Source of the DNA: Achromobacter sp. UMC46
GTDB taxonomy: Bacteria > Pseudomonadota > Gammaproteobacteria > Burkholderiales > Burkholderiaceae_B
Direction: 5' to 3'
Length of the DNA stretch: 64,000 nucleotides
NCBI RefSeq assembly: GCF_014170335.1
Contig: NZ_LZZS01000003.1
Span: 434,001-498,000, forward strand
The notes below the pieces were generated by a model. The model did no database searches, was not told the origin of the DNA, and was given only the letters and a program-made list of their open reading frames with translations. Shown here piece after piece: positions 22,704-31,044 of this stretch. The position numbers were made by a program, and so were the translations under genes. How positions within the stretch are numbered: the stretch's first letter is position 1; every line of letters begins with the position of its first letter.

Positions 22704-25529
22704 CTAGAATCGGATCGACAAATTGGCCTGCAATCGCTGGTCGGTGTTGCTGGAACCGAACTGTCCGCCGTAGGCCAGTCCCAGGGTCGCAGTCGGGGAA
22801 AGCGCCAAGTCCGCGCCGATCTCGACCACGGCGGCATCCTCGGCGATGGGCGCGCCGGAGACGCTGAAGGCGCTGCCCCCGGAAAAGGCCACGGTCGATG
22901 TGGGCGTCGTGTCGCCGAAAGCGTGCCGCCATCCGATCAGGCCGCGAACGGTGCCGCTCATCTTGCCGACTTCGATATCCAACGACGGCCTGATGCCGAG
23001 CGTGGAAAACCAGGTGTTGGAGCTGTCGGAACGACTGCTCAGCGCGGCATCACCACCACGCTCATCGAACCCGTCTGTGCGGAGGTTCACGAAGGCCAGC
23101 GCGGCAATCGGCTCAATACGAAGAACGCCTCGGGACAGCCCGTATCCCACTTCTCCGAAGACTTGGCTTGCACCCGCGTCGTAATCGGCTCGCAGGTTGT
23201 TGCTCAGGTTGCCTATACGTACCGAGCGGCGCGTATCCACGTCATGCCACGAGTAAGCCGCGCCCACGCGCAGCGCCAGGCGATCCCACTGTCGTCCGCC
23301 ATAGACGCCGAAGTGGTAGCTGTCGGCGCCGCCCTTGGAGTCAAGCTGATCCACGTTGAAGCTGGTATGGGTGTAGCCGGCAAAGGCGCCTGCCCGCCAA
23401 TCGCCCGCAAGAGGCATGTCGGCACCGATCAGGAAACCGGCGGTGTCCTGTTTGATCTGGGAAATGCCTTGTCCGCCGCCGGCGCGGCCCCAGCCACCCA
23501 GCGCCTGTGCCCACGCGCGGGGTGTAGCGTCGCTGGCGCAGGCGCGCGCCAGTGCGCTGCCGCGGCCTTCACGCCCGTCGTTCAGGCATGACGTGTCCCG
23601 CAGGCGGTCATTGACCGAATTGCGGACCAGCAAGGTGCCCGAGACCAGCATGCCCTTGGACGACGCCAATGCTTCGCCGGACAGCGCGTCCAACATGTCG
23701 CGCGCTTGCGCGTCGGAATCCGCGTTCAGCACCGTGTCGCCTGCCGCGCCGGCAAGGCCGCCGGCGGTGCTGCCCTGGTTGGGTGTTTCCGCAGCCTGGT
23801 CGACGCTACGAACCTGCACCAAACTGAGATAGACATGGTTGCTGTCGTAGCTGTCTTGCAGGGCAAGAAACGCCGAGACGGGCACCGACTGGCCATAGGT
23901 CCCGCCGACCCCGCCCGTCGCGCTGAGCACGGTGTACTTCGTGCCCAGGCGGTAGCTTGCCGCCGAGACGGGTTTGAGGTCATAGCGCGCGCCGGGTTGC
24001 AGCGTGGCCGCGCCGTTCACCGCGATCAGATCCGATGCCGAGGAGCTCGGGTCGAGTTCGATCTGATACACCGAACCTGCCGCCTGCGTGAAATTGCCAT
24101 TGACCGTCAGGGTGCCAATGGATGATCCGGGAGCCACCACGCCGCCGCGCTCCACCTGCGTCGTTCCGACCGTGCCCCCGCCGGCCAGCGTGCCGCCTTG
24201 CCGGACCGTCACGGCGGAGTTTCCGATCGACCCGTTCACGGCCAGGACGCCGCCCTGGATCGTGGTGGGTCCCGTAAAGCCGATGCTGGTGCCTGAAAGC
24301 CCTTGCGTGCCGGCATTCAGCGTCAGCCCGCCGCTTCCTTGCAGCGTGCCCCCGAAGGTATCGTTCGCCGCGGTCAACGTTAGCGTCTGGGTGCCGAGGG
24401 CGACGTCGCCCGCGCCCGCCAGGGTGCCGATGGTTGCTCCGGCCGCCGTCGCTGAAATGTCAAAGATGCCATCGCCGACCACTACCCGGTTCGACACTGC
24501 CAGGCGGCCTGCGCCCGTCAATGACAGCCGGCCGGATTCGATGCGGGTGTCTCCGCTGTAGCGGTTGTCGCCCGAGAGCGACAGGGCGCCCGCGCCGAGC
24601 TTGGTCAACGAACCCGTTCCGGCGACCCCCGTGCCTACCGTCACGGTGTTGCCTGCGTCCGCGACGTCGAGCGTCCCTCCGCGCTCATCCAGCGTGATTG
24701 CGCGCGCCGTTGCGGTGAATGTGGTGCCGCTGATCTGCAGCACGCCGCCATTGAATTCGAGCGTTCCGGCCGCATTGCCCAGGTTGGCGTCGCTGGACAC
24801 CCGCAAAGTTCCGCCGTTGATGTACGTTCCGCCCGTGTAGGTATTGGCGCCGCTCAGCGTGGTGCTGCCAGCGCCCGAGATAATCAGGCCGCCGCTGCCG
24901 ATGATTGCCTGTTCCAGAACGAAGGCATTGCCGGCGTTGACCGCGTTCAGCGTCAGCACCGAGGTATTGAGGTTCAGATTGCGGGTATTGCCGTTGGTCA
25001 ATTGCCGAACGCTGCCGCTCTCGCTCTCGATGCGCCATTCCTGGTCATTGCCCAGCGCGATTCTGGAACTGAGATCGATCTGTTGATTCACCCGGCTTTC
25101 CACGCCGACACCGTCAACGCCATTGATCGTCATGACGGCATTCAGCGTCGGACTCGCAGTGTTGGGGATGAAACCCGTGCCGGTATACGGCGCTAAAAAG
25201 ACGAGGGAGCCTATCTGGCGGGCTGGGCCCCACAACATGGATTGCCCGCTTCCAGCCATCGCGTAGATTGCCCGATCAGTTCCACCCGGAACCGGGCTGC
25301 CGTTCGTGTCGAATCCGCTGCTGGGGGTTTGGCCCCACGTTATATTGCCTGTTTGAATGAAATACCGGTCCGCCGCCAGCGCCGCTGGCGCGGTCAAAAC
25401 CCAAGAGGCCGTGCCAAGGATGGCGGCGAACGAAAAGAAGTAACTGCCCCCACTTCGCCGCGCCCCTGCCCGCTTCACCGTGTGCTGTTCCTGTTCGGCA
25501 AATCGCACGCTTTTAAATGCTGAGAACAC
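22704..25529 (-). CDS. autotransporter (type Va) with PATR-type passenger
   Basis: 941-aa surface protein that exports its own passenger. GTG 25529 is chosen because GGAAGG lies 9 nt upstream; only TTG exists further up. A long charged N-region precedes the hydrophobic segment FFSFAAILGTASWVLTAPAALA (about 30-51), i.e. an extended signal peptide. The passenger (about 52-640) is a Gly/Thr-rich beta-helix with the passenger-associated repeat GANTYTGGTYINGGTLRV. The autotransporter beta-barrel occupies roughly the last 270 residues, ending in the canonical aromatic terminus NLSIRF. No protease or RGD motif was noticed, so an adhesin or surface-layer role is the default. Confidence 0.9.
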   Translation of the reverse strand: MFSAFKSVRFAEQEQHTVKRAGARRSGGSYFFSFAAILGTASWVLTAPAALAADRYFIQTGNITWGQTPSSGFDTNGSPVPGGTDRAIYAMAGSGQSMLWGPARQIGSLVFLAPYTGTGFIPNTASPTLNAVMTINGVDGVGVESRVNQQIDLSSRIALGNDQEWRIESESGSVRQLTNGNTRNLNLNTSVLTLNAVNAGNAFVLEQAIIGSGGLIISGAGSTTLSGANTYTGGTYINGGTLRVSSDANLGNAAGTLEFNGGVLQISGTTFTATARAITLDERGGTLDVADAGNTVTVGTGVAGTGSLTKLGAGALSLSGDNRYSGDTRIESGRLSLTGAGRLAVSNRVVVGDGIFDISATAAGATIGTLAGAGDVALGTQTLTLTAANDTFGGTLQGSGGLTLNAGTQGLSGTSIGFTGPTTIQGGVLAVNGSIGNSAVTVRQGGTLAGGGTVGTTQVERGGVVAPGSSIGTLTVNGNFTQAAGSVYQIELDPSSSASDLIAVNGAATLQPGARYDLKPVSAASYRLGTKYTVLSATGGVGGTYGQSVPVSAFLALQDSYDSNHVYLSLVQVRSVDQAAETPNQGSTAGGLAGAAGDTVLNADSDAQARDMLDALSGEALASSKGMLVSGTLLVRNSVNDRLRDTSCLNDGREGRGSALARACASDATPRAWAQALGGWGRAGGGQGISQIKQDTAGFLIGADMPLAGDWRAGAFAGYTHTSFNVDQLDSKGGADSYHFGVYGGRQWDRLALRVGAAYSWHDVDTRRSVRIGNLSNNLRADYDAGASQVFGEVGYGLSRGVLRIEPIAALAFVNLRTDGFDERGGDAALSSRSDSSNTWFSTLGIRPSLDIEVGKMSGTVRGLIGWRHAFGDTTPTSTVAFSGGSAFSVSGAPIAEDAAVVEIGADLALSPTATLGLAYGGQFGSSNTDQRLQANLSIRF

Positions 25530-26046
25530 TGTTCGATTCCTTCCTGGATGAATATCGCTAGCAATCGTTACGATCAAAACCTAATGAGGTTGTTTTTGAC
25601 TCGATGATCCAAAAGGAGCCAGATTTCCCCAAGCATTTGTTCAACCGGCAGGCTGGCGCCGGGGTTTGCCGGTTCATGTTCCCGGCCTGCAGGGCGATCA
25701 CGGGCCGGCCCGGACTCTCGCGACCCGCCGCCACGTCGGGCTGTTCCCCCCCGGGCGAATCGTGGTAGCAGATCCACTTCGATAGGTGCTCGGTGCGTCT
25801 TCCGCAGACGCTGAAGAGCTCGATCGACGCTGATGCGAGGGCAATGGATTGACCGAGCACGTCTCTACCACCGAGCTTGGCGTTCCGCATGCTGAGCGGC
25901 GACGGCGGCATCGAATCGTCATGAGTACGCGGTAGATTTCAATTGCGCGCGGTGCGAGCTCGCGCTCCTATATATTGGTTTTTTATTGTCCAGTACAAAA
26001 TATGGCGTGCTAATTCACTCCGACAGGTAGATCACTGCTTGCCTCT
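25530..26046. other. gene-poor junction between autotransporter and low-GC insert
   Basis: This 517-bp stretch holds the autotransporter promoter and ribosome site at its left end. I see no convincing gene: the open frames here lack a ribosome site and recognisable motifs. At the right end GC falls (TATATATTGG, TTTTTTATTG), marking the start of a foreign segment. The only structured element is 25992-26021, listed separately. Confidence 0.4.
25992..26021. repeat. orphan copy of the SDR/TetR intergenic operator sequence
   Basis: Thirty bases beginning AGTACAAAATATGG match 28642-28671 (AGTACAAAACATGG...) at 22 of 30 positions. The latter lies in the promoter of the SDR gene beside its TetR regulator. 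No gene starts here now, so this looks like a leftover promoter/operator from a related, lost unit. Confidence 0.45.
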
Positions 26047-26493
26047 TCAGCGCGGGCGCGGCGGACGTTTCGAATGGGCGGACTCGATAGCCGCGTAGTT
26101 GAAGCGTCCCTGACGAACGACAGTCGCAAACTGGCGAAACTGGAGGACAGCCTTGCTGGCCTCCAGTTTTCGCTGCTCGACAGGTAAACCCGATTCAAGC
26201 GAAATACGTTGCGCGAGTTCCGATGCGATCGCGTCGATCCCGTCGGCGAAACGTTCGAGAAGCGCGGCGCGTTTCTCGCGCAAGGTGTTGTCGCAGCTGT
26301 TGAATACGTTGTCTGTGAGTTGAGCGACGCACGCGACTTCGGCGGCGCCTCCCAATGCGAAGAGCGATTCTTTTTCGGCGTTTGTCGCCAGGCCGGCGAT
26401 GGCAGGCGCTTGAGCGTCGACGAGAAAATTACCATTGCGCGGCATCTTGATTTCGTCGGCCTCAGGCGCTGGCAGTGCTATTGCCGATGGCAC
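26047..26493 (-). pseudogene. N-terminal fragment of aldehyde dehydrogenase (KGSADH-like)
   Basis: An open frame of 148 codons whose last ~75 residues match the early helices of the NADP-dependent aldehyde dehydrogenase branch that includes alpha-ketoglutaric semialdehyde dehydrogenase. Recognisable pieces are REKRAALLERFADGIDAIAS, ELAQRISLESGLP, then LQFRQFATVVRQGRFN and the ESAHSKRPPRPR segment equivalent to the family's IDTALPxRxPxPRPD. The frame then stops; the Rossmann domain, catalytic Cys and Glu are all absent, so about three quarters of the enzyme is lost. Its 5' end overlaps the isochorismatase-like gene by 32 bp on the same strand. Non-functional as an enzyme; recognition is by eye. 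Confidence 0.6.
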
Positions 26494-27100
26494 CGATGAG
26501 CGTGGCTGTCGTCAGGATCTCGTGGGCGTAGGTCGGGCCGTTCAGTTCGTGCGCGGCGCGCATCATTTCTTGGGTGAAGGAAGACGTCGCGTCGCGCACA
26601 AGCGTTACGTGATAGCCGAGTTCCATCGCAAAGCGACCAGTAGATTCGATGCAAGTATTGGCCAAGAGGCCCACAACTACCACGTGAGTGATGCCTTTCT
26701 GCTTTAAATGGAAGTCGAGATCGGTGTTGGCAAAGCCGCTCTGAGCCCAATGTTCCTTGACGATGATGTCGGATTCCTGCGGCACGAAATCGGGATGCCA
26801 TTCTCCGCCCCACGAGTCCTTGGCAAAGGTACGGCCTTGTTGCACTAGTCGCTGGGTCGGATTTGGATGATCCCAGTTCTCGTAATCGCCAGGCTGCCAG
26901 CGGCGGTGCGGCACGTAAAACACCTGGATATCCGCTTGGCGAGCGGCGGAGACCGACGCACGCAAATTGTCGAGCAGGCGGACGTCGTCGGCGACTTCCT
27001 TAATCATCGAAAACAGCTTGCCGCCTTCTGAAAGAAAGTCGTTGTACGGATCGACCAACAGCAGGCCCGTGCGCTCCGCGCTATAGGTGAGAGTAGCCAC
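26462..27100 (-). CDS. isochorismatase-like cysteine hydrolase
   Basis: 212-aa hydrolase with the complete catalytic triad of the family: Asp17 (LLLVDPYNDF), Lys115 (IIVKEHW) and Cys150 (LLANTCIESTGR). The cis-peptide Gly-Leu-Leu segment precedes the Cys. Such enzymes hydrolyse amides, vinyl ethers or related bonds (nicotinamidase, N-carbamoyl hydrolases); the substrate here is unknown. The start is GTG 27100. It is divergent from an HxlR regulator, with two near-identical 17-bp palindromes between them, so it is almost certainly regulated by it. Lower GC and different codon use from flanking genes suggest transfer. Confidence 0.88.
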   Translation of the reverse strand: MATLTYSAERTGLLLVDPYNDFLSEGGKLFSMIKEVADDVRLLDNLRASVSAARQADIQVFYVPHRRWQPGDYENWDHPNPTQRLVQQGRTFAKDSWGGEWHPDFVPQESDIIVKEHWAQSGFANTDLDFHLKQKGITHVVVVGLLANTCIESTGRFAMELGYHVTLVRDATSSFTQEMMRAAHELNGPTYAHEILTTATLIGAIGNSTASA

Positions 27101-27172
27101 TTCGTTTTCCAGTTAGAAAAGCTTGCGAACAGGTTCGCGTTTCGTCGGCGACGACATGCTTTGAAGAGTATC

Positions 27173-27234
27173 ACTATGAAAATCATAGTGTCAAGAAGGG
27201 TTCCCAATGCTCGTGCTACTATGTAAATCATAGT
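27173..27234. promoter_or_regulatory. paired HxlR operators ACTATG-N5-CATAGT
   Basis: Two near-identical 17-bp palindromes, 27173-27189 and 27218-27234, both reading ACTATG-AAAAT or TAAAT-CATAGT, are spaced 45 bp centre to centre in the 151-bp gap between the isochorismatase-like gene and the divergent HxlR gene. One copy sits near each promoter. This is a strong visual case for autoregulation plus control of the hydrolase. Confidence 0.75.
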
Positions 27235-27251
27235 TTTGACGAGAAACGCCT

Positions 27252-27749
27252 ATGGCACAGCATTCATCAGCGCCGTATACGGTGTGTCCGGTCGCGCGCT
27301 CTCTGGATCTCGTTGGTGACCGGTGGACAGTCCTGATCCTGAGGGAGCTGTATATGGGCGCGACTCGTTTCGAAGAGATCCAGATTCAGACCGAAGCAAC
27401 GCCGCAGATGCTAGCGACGCGCCTCAAATCGCTTGAGGCCAACGGATTGATTGAACGCCATCGGTACAACGAGAGGCCTCTACGCTTTGAATATCGACTG
27501 AGCGAGAAAGGGCGAGCGTTTTATCCTGTTGTTTACGCCATGCGCGCGTGGGGCGAGACCTGGTGCAAAGATGATGGCGAGGAGGTAGCAGTGCGTTTTG
27601 TCCACCGTGAGTGCGGTCATGACGTCGGGCTGGGATCTGTATGTCCGAATTGCGGCGTGCCTGTCGAACATAATGATCTTGATGCGTTGGTGAGCGATAA
27701 GTTTGCGGCCGAGCGAGTCGAGCGGCGCGCGGCGTTCAAGAGAAAGTAA
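27252..27749 (+). CDS. HxlR-family winged-helix regulator with C-terminal zinc ribbon
   Basis: 165-aa MarR-like dimeric repressor. The HxlR domain spans about 10-105: VCPVARSLDLVGDRWTVLIL at the start, with the conserved Cys that often senses electrophiles, then FEEIQIQTEATPQMLATRLK and the wing RPLRFEYRLSEKGRAF. The extra C-terminus has HRECGHDVGLGSVCPNCGVPV, a CxxC-type zinc-ribbon knuckle uncommon in short HxlR proteins. Divergent from the isochorismatase-like hydrolase; its own promoter contains the second palindromic operator. Convergent with the SDR gene downstream. Confidence 0.9.
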   Translation: MAQHSSAPYTVCPVARSLDLVGDRWTVLILRELYMGATRFEEIQIQTEATPQMLATRLKSLEANGLIERHRYNERPLRFEYRLSEKGRAFYPVVYAMRAWGETWCKDDGEEVAVRFVHRECGHDVGLGSVCPNCGVPVEHNDLDALVSDKFAAERVERRAAFKRK

Positions 27750-27858
27750 GCGGGCTTGCAGTCCCATCTGCACCGAATTCGGAACGTATGATGGATGGCC
27801 AATATGGCCGCCTTGCACGCCAGCGCCAACTCCTGAACGCCTTCTGGCTAACTGGAGG

Positions 27859-28608
27859 TTAGCGAAGCCCGCCGGCGGCTAGTAGGTGGACGCCGGTGAT
27901 AAAGGCCGCATCGTCGGACGCTAGAAAGACTGCGGCCTTAGCAATCTCATCCGTCGTGCCGAGACGACCGAGGGGCGTTCGTGAGAGAAAGCCCTGGGCG
28001 AAGACGGAGTCGGGAATGCCGTTCGCGAGTGCTTTCTCGGTCAGGGTCAAACCAGGTTTCAGGGTGTTGACCCGTATACCGCGTGGTCCAAGCTCGTTGG
28101 CGACAATGGTGGTGTAACCGTCGATCGCTGCCTTGGACGCTGTATAGACTGAAGATCCGAGAAGTGCGTAATGAGTCGTGACAGAGCCCAGATTGATAAT
28201 GCTGGCGCCCTTCTTAAGGTACTTCACGGCGGCGGCCGTCATGTGCATCGTCCCTAGCACATTTACCTCGAACATTTGATGGTAGAGCTCTTTGTCGAAC
28301 TCCTCGACTGGCGCGAACGCAGCCGCGCCCGCGTTGTTCACGAGGATATCGAGTTGCCCATAATTCTGGATCGCAGCTTCCACGATGGCTGCGGCCGATG
28401 CCTTCTTCGTCACGCTCGCGCCTACGGCGACGGCGTCGCCACCTGCCTTTTTGATTTCCTCGACCACGGCATACGCCCCGGCCTGATCAGTGTTGTAATT
28501 GACGACAACCGAAGCACCTTCAGCAGCGAGTGCGTGCGCTATCCTGGCGCCAATGCCAGTTGATGCGCCAGTTACGACGGCGACCTTTCCCGCGAGTTTT
28601 TGAGACAT
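27859..28608 (-). CDS. short-chain dehydrogenase/reductase
   Basis: 249-aa classical SDR using NAD(P)H. The cofactor loop is TGASTGIG (13-20), with NNAG at 91-94, catalytic Ser142, and Tyr155/Lys159 in SSVYTASKAAID. The tail ends ITGVHLLAAGGLR, in which the usual DGG of the family is changed to AGG. Resembles 3-oxoacyl-ACP reductase/glucose dehydrogenase-type proteins; the substrate cannot be read. Divergent from a TetR gene, sharing a 227-bp region with repeated GTTTTGTACT sites. Part of the low-GC insert. Confidence 0.88.
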   Translation of the reverse strand: MSQKLAGKVAVVTGASTGIGARIAHALAAEGASVVVNYNTDQAGAYAVVEEIKKAGGDAVAVGASVTKKASAAAIVEAAIQNYGQLDILVNNAGAAAFAPVEEFDKELYHQMFEVNVLGTMHMTAAAVKYLKKGASIINLGSVTTHYALLGSSVYTASKAAIDGYTTIVANELGPRGIRVNTLKPGLTLTEKALANGIPDSVFAQGFLSRTPLGRLGTTDEIAKAAVFLASDDAAFITGVHLLAAGGLR

Positions 28609-28641
28609 AGTTATTTTTTCACATAAGGTTATGTATTAACT

Positions 28642-28804
28642 AGTACAAAACATGGTGAACCGATTCATACCGTGCATGCACGCAACGACCGCCCGCCGCA
28701 TTGGCTTGAGATCGCGCCCACAAAGACGACTTCAGTCTAGGTTTTGTACTGATCAGTATTACAATAACGCGATGAATTTAATCGCGTCAAGCATGTTTTG
28801 TACT
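28642..28804. promoter_or_regulatory. three GTTTTGTACT sites, one within a TACTGATCAGTA palindrome
   Basis: GTTTTGTACT occurs at 28741-28750 and 28795-28804, and in reverse at 28642-28651, all inside the SDR/TetR divergent region. The middle copy continues into TACTGATCAGTA (28747-28758), a perfect 12-bp palindrome bounded by TTGTA and TTACAA. This fits a TetR operator with flanking half-sites covering both promoters. Confidence 0.65.
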
Positions 28805-28835
28805 TTTCGATAAAAAACCTATTTTTCCTCTAAAA

Positions 28836-29450
28836 ATGGCAAACCTTTCAGCCAAGAATCTGGGTGGGCGCCCCGTAGAGTTTTGCCTCGAGACAGCACT
28901 TGAGGCAGCAACGAGCGTTTTTGCCTCAAAGGGATTCGAAGCCGCCTCATTGAACGATCTCTGCAGTGCGATGGGCATCAACCGGCCCAGTCTCTATCTG
29001 CACTTCGGGAACAAGGAAGCGCTTTACTTGAAAGCGGCCGAACGCTTCTCTCGCATGAGCGCACAGCTCCTAGAGGCCTGCCTTTCTGACCCCTCCGCGC
29101 GAGCGGGCACCGAACGGCTACTGCGCGAAGGCGTAATGATGTCCACCGATCCGCACGGACCAGGTGTGTGCTTCATCACGCAAAGCCCGCTGACAAGCAG
29201 CGAAGCATCCGCGGAGACACGAGAGGAACTTGAACGACGGCGCAACACCGTTGCGGTCATGCTGCGTGCTCGTTTTGACAAAGCGGTAATGGACGGCGAT
29301 GTACCGGCGGGCACGAACACGGAAAGCCTCGCAAACTTCTACGCGATACTGATGCAGGGACTAGCGCTGCAGGCGCTGCACGGCGGAAAGCGCGAGGCGC
29401 TGCTTGATGTGGTCGCCGTCTCGATGACTGCTTGGCCAGCAAGCTGCTAG
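28836..29450 (+). CDS. TetR-family transcriptional regulator
   Basis: 204-aa repressor. N-terminal HTH at about 15-65: ALEAATSVFASKGFEAASLNDLCSAMGINRPSLYLHFGNKEALYLKA is read across these positions, with the canonical LYLHFGNKE turn. The ligand-binding half (about 80-200) resembles the TetR_C group found beside SDR genes that respond to electrophiles or aldehydes. Divergent from the SDR gene, with GTTTTGTACT repeats and a palindrome between them. No strong ribosome site is visible before ATG 28836 (TCCTCTAAAA). Confidence 0.88.
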   Translation: MANLSAKNLGGRPVEFCLETALEAATSVFASKGFEAASLNDLCSAMGINRPSLYLHFGNKEALYLKAAERFSRMSAQLLEACLSDPSARAGTERLLREGVMMSTDPHGPGVCFITQSPLTSSEASAETREELERRRNTVAVMLRARFDKAVMDGDVPAGTNTESLANFYAILMQGLALQALHGGKREALLDVVAVSMTAWPASC

Positions 29451-29581
29451 TTGCGTGTCGTCTGTCTGCTCAATTCCGGGCGGGCCTCAAGAAATACGGG
29501 GACACAAGCCCTGTACTTACTGCGGGATTCCCCTCATTTTCCAGCGTGGCGGGTCAACCGGCGCGCCACGCCGAGCACGTG

Positions 29582-30658
29582 CTAGCTGTTTTCGGCCGCC
29601 TCTTCGCGCGCGCTGCGCCAGCGCGGCGGGGTCGTCTGGATCAATGCGGGTTCCGTCCGAGGCTTTGGCTGCGCGATGGCCATCCCGGTGGGCATGCCCA
29701 GTTGACGCTGGAAAACACCGCACGCGCTCGCAGCGGGATCGGTTTCGTCGCGACCGCTGAGCAACGGGCAACCCGCGAACAATTCCGCTACCCAATCGGT
29801 GAAGGCGCGCACCTTGGGCGACAGCTGGCGGCTTTGCTGATACAGCACCGAAATCGCGGTGGTGCTGGGCTTCCATTGGGGCAGGATTTCGATCAGTTCG
29901 CCGGACTGCAAGTGCGGCAACGCCATGTAGCGGGCCACCTGAATCAGACCAAACCCCTTCAGGCCGCAGTCTAAGTAGGCGCCGGCCTGGTTCACCGCCA
30001 CCGAGCCCTGCATGTTCACTTCCTGGTGCTTGCCGTCCACCTTGAAGTCCCAGGCGTAGTTGCGGCCAGTGCGGCTGGAGAAATAGTGCACCGCATGGTG
30101 GTCCCGCAACGATTCGATCGTCTGCGGCATGCCGTGGCGCGCCACGTAAGTCGGCGAAGCGCAGGTGATCGTCTGCAGGGTGCCGATGCGGCGCGCGACC
30201 AGGCTGGAATCTTCTAGCTCGCCGGAACGGATCACACAGTCCACGGCCTCCTGCACCATGTCCACGGGGCCGTCGCCCAGGCCGAGCACCAGCTCAACGT
30301 CTGGATACTTGCCGTAGAAATCCCACAATGCGGGAATCAGGATCAGGCGCCCGATGCTCGCGGACACGTCGATCCGCAGCCGCCCCTTCAGGCGCAGGGA
30401 GGCTGCCTGGAAGCAGACCTCGGTCTCTTCGACATCGGCCAGAATCCTCACGCAATGCTGGTAATAGTCCGCGCCGTCCGGGGTCAGGCCGACACGGCGC
30501 GTGGTGCGGTTGAGCAGACGCACGCCCAGAAGGCGTTCGAGGTTCTGGATGATGGTGGTGACCGTGGTCCGCGGAAGCGAGAGGCTGTCGGCCGCCCGGG
30601 TAAAGCTATTGGCATCCACGATGCGCACAAACACCTGCATAGCCTGAAAACGGTCCAT
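29582..30658 (-). CDS. LysR-family regulator of the RND pump, MexT/AxyT-like candidate
   Basis: 358-aa regulator, about 55 residues longer than usual. HTH at about 3-62 (MQVFVRIVDANSFTRAAD; LPRTTVTTIIQNLERLLGVR), then a LysR substrate domain to about residue 290. The C-terminal tail beyond LFAGCPLLS is Ala/Pro/Arg-rich with no recognisable fold. ATG 30658 has AAAGGA upstream. Divergent from mexE-mexF-oprN; in Achromobacter the equivalent AxyT activates AxyEF-OprN, and mutations in it raise fluoroquinolone and chloramphenicol efflux (established knowledge, recalled). The overall LysR branch looks close to generic CrgA-type proteins, so the AxyT identity is from position more than sequence. Confidence 0.8.
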   Translation of the reverse strand: MDRFQAMQVFVRIVDANSFTRAADSLSLPRTTVTTIIQNLERLLGVRLLNRTTRRVGLTPDGADYYQHCVRILADVEETEVCFQAASLRLKGRLRIDVSASIGRLILIPALWDFYGKYPDVELVLGLGDGPVDMVQEAVDCVIRSGELEDSSLVARRIGTLQTITCASPTYVARHGMPQTIESLRDHHAVHYFSSRTGRNYAWDFKVDGKHQEVNMQGSVAVNQAGAYLDCGLKGFGLIQVARYMALPHLQSGELIEILPQWKPSTTAISVLYQQSRQLSPKVRAFTDWVAELFAGCPLLSGRDETDPAASACGVFQRQLGMPTGMAIAQPKPRTEPALIQTTPPRWRSAREEAAENS

Positions 30659-31044
30659 GGCGGGGGTGTCCTTTGGGGCGAATAAGTCGGCGTGAACGGA
30701 GAATAACCTGTTTTCCGCACTGATTAGTCACCCTTGAAGAACAGTATATTCGTAATAGACGTGTTTATCTGGCCCCGTAAAACACCCAGAATGCAAACCA
30801 TCTTGAACCGCCCTTGCCGCCTTACGCCACAAAAGCGGCATGTCAACCCTCAGATTCCGAACCCGCAGCGATCCGCCTTCACCTGGCGCCGCAGCCCAGG
30901 ATACGCAACGCCGTTGCATGCTGCGGCGCACCAATAAACATATATCCATCGGATCCTTAGGACTGACATTCCCCGGATCATCACCGCCGCTCCCTGGCTT
31001 CCCGGCAAGCGCGCTATCGCCCCTACACCACTCAAGGAAGCATC

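Noticed and set aside
25558..25911. A 117-codon leftward frame upstream of the autotransporter
   Set aside because: No ribosome site, no recognisable family, and it overlaps the autotransporter promoter; I treat it as non-coding.
27173..27234. Possible CRISPR-like repeat pair
   Set aside because: Only two copies, each palindromic and inside a divergent promoter, which fits operators.
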